This document shows, piece by piece, positions 45,313 through 54,526 of a stretch of DNA of 64,000 bases. The notes under the pieces are model-generated. The model saw only the letters and a program-made list of their open reading frames with translations, was not told the origin of the DNA and made no database searches. This stretch comes from Phaeosaccion multiseriatum (Eukaryota; Ochrophyta, other classes): assembly GCA_965112735.1 (NCBI GenBank), contig OZ218956.1, forward strand, positions 2,542,001-2,606,000, given 5' to 3'. A program made the position numbers and the translations under genes. Each line of letters begins with the position of its first letter. Positions within the stretch are counted from its first letter, which is position 1.

Positions 45313-46523
45313 CTACTACTGCGTTGGCAGGTGTCTCCTCGGGCGGGCTGGACCGAGTACGTGAGCTTCTATCAGCTGGGCAAGAAGCCGCCCGTGCTCA
45401 TACTGGTGAGTGAGAGGCATATGGGGAGGGGAGGGGAGGATAGATTGGGATGGGGCGAAGGAGTGAGGGAGTGAGGGAGGGAGGGAGGGAGGCATGAAGT
45501 GAGAAAGAGAAAAAAACGCCGTTCGTAGGCCCCCTGGGTCCCCTCGGGGTGTGGCGTTTGATCTGCCCATTGCTCGTCTGTGACCGACTCTCTTTAACGC
45601 ACACACGCACGCACGCACGCGCGCGCACGCACTATTTTTTTTTTTCACCTTTACCTCTGTCCTTTCTTCTCTTACGTTGTCTTGAACTTCCCCGCTCTCT
45701 CCTCTTCTCTCGCCTTTTCCTCTCCTGCCTCGCCTCTCTTTTGCTCTCTTCTATCGCCTCCCCCTTCTCTCTTGTCGTCTCGTTCGTTTCGCTGTCGTTG
45801 ACATAGGCCGATTTGCCTGGACACGGCTTTGCGGTGGCTTCTCAGCGGTTACAGAAAGCGTGGAAGTACATGGTCAAGAACTACATCAAGGTGCGTGGCT
45901 AGTGGGGAGGATGGAGGTGTGTGACTGCTGTCCCCACCGCATCACACCGGGCTCAGCTTTGCCGTCGCCCAACTGCTGCACCTCCTCCTGTATCACCAAT
46001 TGCTCCTTTCCCTCCCCCCTCCATGTGGTTAGGAGAGGCGCAGCCTTTGTCGCGTGTGCTTGCTTGTGGACAGTACGCGGGGGTTGTGTGAGGAGGATCG
46101 CTTGCTCATCGACCACCTAGAGAAGGCAAGTTTCCACGACCAGCAGTTGGTGATATAGCAGGCGCAGTTGGTGATACAGCGGGCGCAGTTGGTGATACGT
46201 AACAGAAAGGAGCGAGGCCCGAGTGGCTACACGCACGCACACACAAACACACATGTCCACACACATTAGGTTAAGCCTCGTCACCATGAACGCTACCGTG
46301 AACGCTACCACCCACAACCCTCAGGTGGGTCGAGAGTATCAAGTGGTGCTGACCAAGGCGGACTTGCTCACACCGCAGCAGCTGGCGAGGTGCATGAATC
46401 TCATCAGAGCGGATCTCGAGGGCAGCAAGACACTCGTACCACAGGTCAGGGAGGGGGAAGGAGGGGAGGGAAGGGGGGGGGGAGGAGGAGAGGGGGGAGG
46501 AGGGCTCAATCCCCTACCCTCCT

Positions 46524-46559
<36 letters not shown>

Positions 46560-47079
46560 CGTGCGTGCCAGGTGGAGGTGGTGAGCGGGGCTCAGGGCGC
46601 CGGTGTGAACTACCTTTGGAAGCAGTTGGTCAACCGCACGGTCCAGGTAAAATAAAAAAAATTAGGTACATGTACATGTGATGCGTTCCTTGTACCGTAC
46701 CGAGCCAAGCCATGCCAAGCTGTGCCGCCAGCTATGCCCAGCTATGCCAAGCTATGCCAAGCCTGACATAGTTATGACGTGCTGTGCGGTGTCTGACGCC
46801 AGGGTACGACTCAACTAGTGTTTCTGTTTCCTCTTTCCCTTCCTTCGTTCCCTCCTTCCGTCGTTCCTTCCTCCTTCCTGCCTGCCTTCCTTTCTTCCTT
46901 CCTTCCTTCTTTCCTTCCTGCCTTCGTTCCTCCTTTCTTGCCTTCCGTCTTTCCCTCCTTCCTTCCTTTCTTCCGTCCGTCCTTCTTTCCAGGAGCCCAA
47001 CTCTCTGCTGGGGAGGATGCGGAAGCATGAATGGCAGCGGCAGGAGAAGAAAGATGGTGCAGTCCGAGCGGAGGAGTAA
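43745..47079 (+). CDS. EngB/YihA-type GTP-binding protein, probably organellar
   Basis: Nine exons, all in phase: 43745-44289, 44518-44621, 44834-44985, 45331-45405, 45807-45890, 46033-46125, 46325-46444, 46572-46646 and 46993-47079. G motifs: GHTNCGKSTLVNAL (G1), DLPGHGFA (G3), TKADLL (G4), VVSGAQGAGV (G5). EngB GTPases help assemble bacterial-type ribosomal large subunits. The N-terminus (MSRLASRAAAAAAAPLLPLP) looks like a mitochondrial or plastid presequence, followed by a long Asp-rich and Arg/Lys-rich extension of about 200 residues. The intron after LIDHLEK has a GCAAGT donor (GC-AG type). The end is uncertain: GAGGAGTAAGT contains either the stop at 47077-47079 or a strong donor, in which case exon(s) around 47695-48050 would extend the protein (for example in phase to VFHARARELSAGSRQAL). 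Confidence 0.85.
45086..45150 (+). repeat. (GT)n
   Basis: In EngB intron 3, the same intron that ends with TGTATCACCAAC and (CTG)n. Confidence 0.9.
45266..45276 (-). repeat. dispersed motif, copy 3 (TGTATCACCAA on plus)
   Basis: Followed directly by CTG triplets and, 54 bases later, by the acceptor GTTGGCAG of EngB exon 4. Confidence 0.85.
45989..45999 (-). repeat. dispersed motif, copy 4 (TGTATCACCAA on plus)
   Basis: Lies 33 bases upstream of the acceptor GTGGTTAG of EngB exon 6. Confidence 0.85.
46147..46199 (+). repeat. dispersed motif, triplicated 21-bp unit
   Basis: Three tandem copies of GCAGTTGGTGATA followed by variable bases (46147, 46168, 46189); the middle one is exact. They lie in the GC-AG intron of EngB (46126-46324), in the opposite orientation to the acceptor-proximal copies. 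Confidence 0.9.
46820..46990 (+). repeat. (CCTT)n pyrimidine array
   Basis: Runs to the acceptor TTTCCAG of the last EngB exon. Confidence 0.85.
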
Positions 47080-47661
47080 GTTACATTACATTGCTTTACC
47101 TTACTTGCTTTACCTTACTTGCCTTGCCTTCATTTGACTTGACTTGGCTTGGCACACGCACTGACGTGCACCACCGTTGAGGCGTTGGTGCTTCACTCAA
47201 GGAAGGACGTCTCGTATGCCTTTTGCCGAGTTGTGCCCAGCAGCAGTAGCAGAGAGCCAAGTAACGTTGTTTCACAGATTCAGTATTTTACAGATGCAAC
47301 GTGCGCACACCTCTCTTCCGTACTAGCAAAAAGGCACCAAAGTAGTCAGTGTTTCACACCTTTCGTTGGGGAGGAAGATGCCCTTCTTATCGCACACTCG
47401 TACATGTAAGTCTACGTAAGACTACGGATATTGTCGCCTCGCTGCTGGGCTTGCTCCCTCCGCCCAAAGGGGCTGCACCGGGCCATCGCTCGGCCGGTGG
47501 GGTTGCATTGGGCCTCCTCCAAGTCAGGAGGGCCTAAAGGGTTGGAGTCGTGACACCGTGCCCCCTGACTATCTTCTCGCTCCTTTCGGCACTGCGACGC
47601 ATGTATCACCAACCGCCTCCCTCCCTCTCTCTCTCTCTCTCCCTCTCCCTCTCCCTCTCTC

Positions 47662-47692
<31 letters not shown>

Positions 47693-47855
47693 AGATCGTC
47701 GCCAACCTGTCAGCAAGAGGAGTGGCACCCCAGCCCCTCAGCCTCTAAGTTCGTCTCTTCCGCTCGTCTGTCTCGCGTGGGGTTTGTCTCTCGCATTGTT
47801 GTGTTGTTTCCCCTCTCCATCGGTCCATCACGCCGTGAGCCGCTGCAAAGTTTCC

Positions 47856-47896
<41 letters not shown>

Positions 47897-48108
47897 GAAG
47901 CAGGCAGCGGCGGGGGGGGGGGGGGGCGGAGTGTTCCACGCAAGGGCGCGAGAATTGAGTGCAGGCAGCAGGCAGGCTCTTCCTCAGCCAGCCTCTGACG
48001 GGGCCAATGGAACAAGACAGGGCGCAAGCTTTCCTGTTATAGATCAGGACCGTTTTTCATACACACCCCCACTTCATTCTTTGCCCTCTCGTTTCTCTTG
48101 CCCGTACA
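47080..48108. other. convergent region between EngB and PH-like genes
   Basis: Contains (CT)n ending in an acceptor-like CTCTAG at 47688-47694, (CA)n ending CACAG at 47863-47893, and a copy of the dispersed motif at 47602. Open frame 47894-48314 (+) looks partly protein-like and may be a terminal EngB exon. Otherwise nothing recognised. Confidence 0.4.
47602..47612 (-). repeat. dispersed motif, copy 6 (TGTATCACCAA on plus)
   Basis: Followed by a long (CT)n tract and a CTCTAG acceptor-like site at 47694. The intron is only inferred. Confidence 0.8.
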
Positions 48109-49322
48109 CTATTTCTCACGCGCGGTGTATGGTGAGTGGGGGGGTGAAAGGCGGACCGAAAGGGACCGAAAGGGGGCAGACAGGGTCAGGTAGGGGTAAA
48201 CACGAGCGACAGCGACGATTGTGGGTGCCAAGGAGGACGGGCGGGAGGAGCTGCGCTTCGCATGTATGGTGTGGGTGGAACAAGAAAAGATGTCTGAATC
48301 CAGTCCACTCGTAGCACTTACAGTCATTGTGAAGCCCTCCAATGTACCGTCCCTCTCTACTTTATTCACGAACTCCAGGTCCAGGCTGCGGTGTGCCGTG
48401 ATCAGAGACATGCATCGCTCGCTCATCACATCGGGCTCGAACTCTCGACGGTTGGCAGTGCCGATGAGCACCTCCGTGATCTCGCTTTTAGTGAATGAAT
48501 GAATCAAACGTACGTGACGTGTGCGTGAGAAGGGGGAGAGGAGGAGAGGAGGTGGTCCGATCAGTACTTCTGGCCAATGTACTGTGCGAGTGGGACGCGT
48601 GATGGGTGGCGGGAGCCAAGCACCGACAGCAGGCTGGCTGACCTGAGACTCTTTCCTACCCCAGCGCTCACTGAACAGTAAATGATTGTTAGCCAGCAGT
48701 GTTTCATCTGCCCGCGTCCTACCCCCCACACCTCTTCTTCCTCGTCCTCCTTCCCTCCGCTTCCCTCACTGCCCCGCCCTCCCAGCTCTCACCTAAGCTC
48801 GAAGCGGTTGGCCTTGGGAGGCTTGGCTGAACTTTTCCTCCTGCCCGAGGCGAGAACCCACCCCAATGTCTCCTCTCCGTACAGCTTAATCTGAATCTCT
48901 CCCTTCAGGCGGCCATCGCAATGCCAAAGGCACTCAATCCCATCCTGTAGAACCCGCACAAAGGACGATAGTAACTCTTTATTGAACTCCTCCTGACTCA
49001 TTATGGGCTTCTCTCCTCGTGCCGCAGACTTAGACCTGTCCGGCAGAAGCTGCTCCAAGCGCTCTGCTGTCAGCTCGCTCCCGTCCACTGCTGCTGCTGC
49101 TGCTGACGCTCCCGCAGACGCGCCACCCCCCCCCCTCCGTTTCAATTTGGATGCCCCCCCCTTCTCCTTGTCCCTCCTTTTCCGCCTCACCACCGCTGTG
49201 CCGCCGCCTTTCCTCGCTTTTCTGCATCGTACGTAGCACCACGCTACACCTGCGGTCAGCAAGATGCCCAGCACAATCCCCACTCCAATGAACAAGTCGT
49301 CCGAGACGTCAGCGATGAACAT
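48109..49322 (-). CDS. single-pass membrane protein with PLC-type PH-like domain
   Basis: ATG 49322 (MFIADVSDDLFIGVGIVLGI) gives an N-terminal signal anchor followed by a basic stretch (RCRKARK), a Lys/Arg- and Ser/Ala-rich linker, then a PH-like domain: FVRVLQDGIECLWHC, EIQIKLYGEETLGWVL, and across the splice (exon 1 ends 48793, exon 2 starts 48484) the joined NRFELSEITEVLIGTANR, then RCMSLITAHRSLDLEF. The RFEL-x-EI and RSLDLEF phrases are characteristic of phosphoinositide-specific phospholipase C PH domains, but no catalytic domain follows. Exon 2 ends at a donor after GFTMT (48322); the terminal exon was not found. The left coordinate is the end of the unspliced frame. Confidence 0.6.
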
Positions 49323-49617
49323 GGTGGGCGCGTCTTGAACAAGGCGCGGGCAGGCGGAGCGCCCTGGCTCTCCGCCACTTCTACCCCACACCACGTATCT
49401 CTCTCCCCCTCCTCCTCCTTCTTCTTTTCCCTCTCCCCCTCTCTCCGCTGCGAGCTGTGTAGCGCTGGACAACTCAAATCCAGAAAACGCGTAACGTAAC
49501 GGCAACCCTGTGAGTTTTAGAGCACCAACAAGTACAGTTTTGTTGTTTTTTTCAAGTATGTTGTGTCTCTTCTTCCCGCTTTTCCTCCCCACAAGAGGCG
49601 GGTAGAAGCTGGTAGAG
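49323..49617. promoter_or_regulatory. shared divergent region (PH-like gene / AAA ATPase gene)
   Basis: 295 bp between start codons. The minus-strand frame remains open through it to 49628, so a longer PH-like N-terminus cannot be excluded. Confidence 0.3.
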
Positions 49618-50348
49618 ATGAGTGCCATGTTCCCCGCTTCCTGCTTGCTGCTGCTTGCCCCCGAGCGGCGGCCGACAGGACCTCAGTTGCAGCTACGATT
49701 GACGACCCAGCAGGCGAGGCAGCTAGTGCCAGGAGCTCGGCACCTCGACCTCGTCCGCGTCGGCTATCGTCTCAAGGAGCAGAAGAAGCAGCAAGAGCAG
49801 AAATTGGAGGGTGGTCGAGGTCGCCTTCGAGAGAGGGGGCGGCCAAGAGCGGCTCGCCCACCGCCGAGAGTCGGGGAGGAGGAGGAGGAGGAGGAAGTGC
49901 ATTTAGCGAGTCTGTTTATTGACGTCTCAATGGAGAGCATCTCGGTTCCTTTGCTCATGATGCCCGATGACCAACAGTATGGTATGGGGAAGGCAAAGCT
50001 ACACGAGACACCACAACCCACGAGTCCCACGAGCGGCAGGGGGGGAGAGGGCGGGAGCCGGCGGCGAGGAAGGACTCGAGATAGTGACAGCAGTAGCCCC
50101 CCCCCTCCATCTCCTCCCCTCCCGTCTGTCTCACACCTGCGACCACTCACGGCCCCGGCATCTGCTTCGGCTCCTTCTGTTGCGTCGAGGCTACACCAGC
50201 GCCTATGGAGTCAAACAGAGGGGGCCCTCACTCAAGTCAGCCTGTCACGCGCACATCAACACCGCATTCTTCCGTGGGATTTTGTGGAGATTCTAGTGCA
50301 ACAGCAGCAGCAGGAGAAGTATGATACTAAGCTCGGCAACGTCTGTGT

Positions 50349-50388
<40 letters not shown>

Positions 50389-50616
50389 GTCATGATCGGC
50401 ATGGACAGAGGCCTCGGTATGACGGGAGGGGGAGGCGGAGGGCGAAGCGTAGGGACTGGGGGGGGGGGGGAGGTACTACGAGCTCAGGCGGTGCAGCAGT
50501 ACTGCAGAGGTGCGGCGCTCAAGTCCGGTGATCGGTTGGTGCTTCCCCTTCAAAGCGGCGCCGGTGGTGAGGTCCTTGCCAACTTTTCAGTCATGTGCAA
50601 GAGAAGTAGAAGGGGC

Positions 50617-50650
<34 letters not shown>

Positions 50651-52485
50651 CAGGAGGAGGAGGAGGAGGAGGAGGAGCAGGAGCTAGTATATTTAGTGCT
50701 GTAGTTGGAGCGGAGTGGGGTGTGGTGACCAGGACGACAACAATTCTCGTGCCCAATCCTGCCCTCTTCGACGTCCACTATAACGACTGCTCCCACCGGC
50801 CGGCGGGGGATGAGGAAGATAAGGAGGACAAGGAACAACAGGAGGATGAGGAGGAGCAGCAGCAGCAGCAGGAGGAGGGAAGGAGAGGAGGAGAGGAGGA
50901 GGAGGAGGAGGAGGAGGAGGAGGAGGAGGAGGAGCAGGAGCTCTTGTTCGACGCGGGGTTGATGGATGAGGTGCGCATACGCATCGAAATGGCCCTACAA
51001 ATACGTCGAGCGAGAAACCTTTTCGGCGGCGGCAACGATAATAAATTAAATCAGCAAGAGCAGCGAGAGGAGGAGCAAAAGAAGCAAGGGGAGGAGCACG
51101 ACCAAGAAGAGGGGTTTCCTTTCGACTGCACCACCGCATTACTTGTCCATGGGCCGGCGGGTAGCGGCAAGACCACTCTCGTCAGGCACATATGCAAGGA
51201 GCTGGGGTGCCGACTCGTGGTGCTGTCTGCGGGCATGCTCTCCTCGTGCTCGGGCTCCGAGCCGGAGGTGAGGCTCAACGAGGTGATGACGTATTGCAAG
51301 GGATGTGCCGTTGTGTGCGAGTCTGCCGTCTGTGATACAGCAGTTGGTGATACAGGAGGTGCAACAGGTAGTGATGCAGCAGGAGGGGTGGTGCTCCTCC
51401 TGGACCAGCTGGACTTGATGGCACCCAATGAGGGGCGGGAGCGAGTGGGGCTGGCAGAGGCAGACATTGCGCTTCGTCAAGGGCTGCAGAATTCCCTCCT
51501 TGAGTTGCACAGACGAGGCGGGTGGGATGGGGGCAGCAACGACGATGGTATGGATGTTGATGGTGATGATGGAGGAGGAGGAGGAGGACGACGACGACGA
51601 CGACGACAACGAAGACGGAGGAAGGAGGGATTGCGAATGCTTGTGATCGGGGTTACATCGGCGGTACTCGAGCACGTACACCCTGGGGTACTGCGCTACT
51701 TTGACGAGAGGATTGAAGTGCCCCCCCCCGGTCAGCGAGTGAGACTCAAGGTCTTGACCAAAGCGGCGAGGCTCACAGCACAGCTCCTACATCAGCAGCA
51801 GTTGGTGATACAGCAGCAGCAGCAGGAGCAGCACCAGTCTTTGGAAGGGCTTGGCGCCACGCTGTCCATAACATCATCGCCGAGCACGTCGGAGGGGAAA
51901 CCTGCCGATGCCCCTGAGTGTCGCGACGAAGGCGAAGGTCTTGTGGGGCTCGATGACGCCACGCTGCTAGAGATGGCCGCTGCTACGAGTGGCTTCAGCC
52001 TTGCCAACATGATGTCCGTCGTGGCGGCTGCTGCTGCTGCTGCTGCTGCTGCTGTTATTGCTCCTGTATCACCAACGGCTGCGTCTACAGCAGCGATGGC
52101 GCCATCGCACTCTTGTGGAAGCAGCGGCAGCGGCGGAATCAGCGGCGGCACTGTGAAGGGTGTGTTGTGGCAAGCTGTCAAGGAAGGGCAGGCGGTGCAG
52201 CTCAGCCTTCGAGGAGCGGGAGGAGGGGGGGCGGGAGGAGGGGGGGCGGGAGGGGGAGGGGGAGGGGGAGGGGGAGGGGGAGGAGGAAGGGCGGTGCCGA
52301 GAGTCAAGTGGGACCACGTGGGCGGGCTGCGGAGGGCGAAGCAGGCCCTGCAGGAGATGGTTGTATGGCCCCAGATGTAAGTCTTGTTGATTTGTCTTCC
52401 TTCCAGATAGATTGATGGATGGGTAGAGAGGTGGGTAGATATGTGGGTAGATGGATGGATTAAAAGAGAGATGGATGGATAGATG

Positions 52486-52528
<43 letters not shown>

Positions 52529-54248
52529 GGCTAGACAGATAGGTAGATAGATGCGTCACTCACACACACCATCTTCGTACGCACCCCCCTACACACAACG
52601 CCCTCTCTCCCTCCCACCCTCCCTCGATGCCTCTCAGATTCCCAGCGGCCTTTCAAAGGCTCGGCATTACTCCTGCGTCCGGCGTGCTTCTCTTCGGCCC
52701 GCCCGGTACGTATATCCTTTCGTGCGTACGACACCACACACACATCCATCCGTCCATTCTCATCCGTGGATGGTTGTACACTTTTCTGTCCTTATTCCGT
52801 GGTGTAAAGTCTCCGAGAAAGAAACTGAATCTAAAACGGCAACACTTACGTACCTTGGTTTGTGTGTGTGCATGGTGCGTGCCTCCTCCTCCTCCTCCTC
52901 CTCCTCCTCCTCCTCCTCCTCCTCCTCCTCCTCCTCCTCCTCCTCCTCCTCTATCACTGCTCAATCATTATTGTATATGCATCCTGACACCAGGCACCGG
53001 CAAGACTTTGCTGGCCAAGGCTGCTGCCAGTGAGACGCACTCGCACTTCCTTGAGCTCCGAATATCCGATGTGGTGCAGGGGGCCATCGGAGAGAGCGAG
53101 AAGGTTAGGGAGCGAGGGACGGACGGAGGGAGGGAGGGAAGGTGGGGGAGGGTCAATTCTTCCTGCCTGCCTACCCATATGCCTGCCCCAAGGCCTGGCT
53201 ATTATGCCAGCCCATAGGCCTAGACGTGCCAGTTCCGAGCGCCCGCTCGCTCGTCGTCCATCCACCCTTGTTGCCACCAACCCCTCTCTCCCCTCCCCCC
53301 ATCCCCACCCCACCCACTCTTTTTCTCCCCTCCCCCACACACGTCCCCCCTCGCACCCCTACTCCCCGTCCCCTCGCTCTCTTCTCTTCATCCTGCCTAC
53401 TCCCATACGCACCGATAACAAGGCTGTTGTGGCGACGTTCGAAACTGCCAAGGAGCTTGCGCCATCTGTGATTTTCATCGACGAATTCCAAGCTCTCTTC
53501 TCCGCCCGGGAGGGAGGAGGAGGGGGCGTGGGGGCTCAACTGACCTCCACCCTGCTCACTTGCATGGACGATCTGGCGAGGAGGAGAATATATGCCTCCT
53601 CTAGGATGAAGAAGGGTGGTGCTGCTGTATCACCAACTAGTGGGGGTGGTGCTGGTGGTGCTGGTGCTGGTGATGATGACGGCGATGAGAGTGCGGTGGT
53701 GGTGGTGGTGGCCGCTACCAATGCTCCTCACGTGATCGACAGCGCCTTCCTTCGGCCGGGTCGCTTTGACGAGTTAATCCTGGCGGGGCTTCCGGAACGG
53801 CAGGACCGAGAGGAGATTCTGCAGGTATGGGTGATAAACAGTTACACTGGTGGGTGTGGGTCGTTCCGCTGACTTGCTCAACTCAACCGTCTGCGCCGTT
53901 CATGTGGTAGTACATCGTGCACCCTCACCCTCTTCTCTGGCCTCATGCCGGATCAGTGCGTGCTGTTGCATCTGTCGTCACGGACACACTCGTCGCACTC
54001 ACAAATCCTCATCCACTGCCATCCCTCCCTTCTGCCCCCCCTCCCCTTACAACCATAGGCTCAGCGCCTGGCCCTAGAGCGTACGGGCAAGGGATCGTGG
54101 GCCAGTGACGTATCCACGGGATGGTTGGCCACGCAGACGGACGGCTTCTCTGGGGCGGACATTGTTGCTCTCACACGTAACGCCACCGTCACTGCACTGC
54201 AGCAAGCCGTGGAGGCATACGCAGAGGAGCAACAACAGGAGTTGGTGA

Positions 54249-54282
<34 letters not shown>

Positions 54283-54526
54283 GGAGGAGGAGGAGGAGGA
54301 GGAGGAGGAGGAGGAGGAGGAGGAGGAGGAGGCGGCGCAGAGCAACACAGCAGCAGTACCCGCAGCAGCCCCGCCCCCCCTCCTCCTGTCCGTGGAGGCG
54401 CTGAAAGTGATAGTGGAGCGGCACCACTTTGAGGAGACGCTCGAGGGCATGCTCCCCTCGTGCAGCCCGGAGCTCATGGAGAGCTTTGAGCGATGGGCGA
54501 GCACACACGGGGGGAGCTTGCGGTGA
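49618..54526 (+). CDS. double AAA ATPase, AFG2/SPATA5L1-like or peroxin-like
   Basis: Exons 49618-52376, 52638-52705, 52994-53103, 53423-53824 and 54059-54526, all in phase. D1: LLVHGPAGSGKTTLVRHIC (Walker A) and VVLLLDQLDL (Walker B, with Gln where hydrolysing AAA domains have Glu). D2: WDHVGGLRRAKQALQEMVVW, GVLLFGPPGTGKTLLAKAAA (Walker A split by an intron), VIFIDEF (Walker B), VVAATNAP, LRPGRFDELIL (arginine finger) and TDGFSGADIVALTRNA. The C-terminal HHFEETLEGMLPSCSPELME resembles AFG2-type ends, while the degenerate D1 recalls PEX1/PEX6. I cannot decide between a ribosome-maturation ATPase and a peroxisomal-export ATPase. The N-terminal 450 residues are dominated by Ser, Gln, Glu and Gly runs. 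Four exact and one near copy of the dispersed TTGGTGATACA motif lie in coding sequence. Confidence 0.8.
50349..50390 (+). repeat. (AGC)n encoding Ser
   Basis: In-frame run in the AAA ATPase N-terminal region. Further AGC/GCA runs at 50615-50645 (Ala) and 50860-50875 (Gln). Confidence 0.9.
51344..51354 (+). repeat. dispersed motif, copy 7
   Basis: In coding sequence of AAA domain D1, read Ala-Val-Gly-Asp-Thr within an insertion (CDTAVGDTGGATGSDAAGG) just before Walker B. A partial copy precedes it at 51331. Confidence 0.9.
51802..51812 (+). repeat. dispersed motif, copy 8
   Basis: In coding sequence, flanked on both sides by CAG triplets and read as QQQLVIQQQQQ. Confidence 0.9.
52065..52075 (-). 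repeat. dispersed motif, copy 9 (TGTATCACCAA on plus)
   Basis: In coding sequence after a GCT run, read as APVSPTAAS. Confidence 0.9.
52486..52532 (+). repeat. (ATAG)n
   Basis: In the first intron of the AAA ATPase gene. Confidence 0.9.
52884..52951 (+). repeat. (CTC)n
   Basis: Pyrimidine triplets in the intron that splits Walker A of D2, ending about 40 bases before the acceptor CACCAG (52988-52993). Confidence 0.9.
53626..53636 (-). repeat. dispersed motif, copy 10 (TGTATCACCAA on plus)
   Basis: In coding sequence of AAA domain D2, read GAAVSPTSGG in a Gly-rich insertion between Walker B and the VVAATNAP block. A near copy (TTGGTGATCCA) lies at 54242 and is read QELVIQQQ. Confidence 0.9.
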
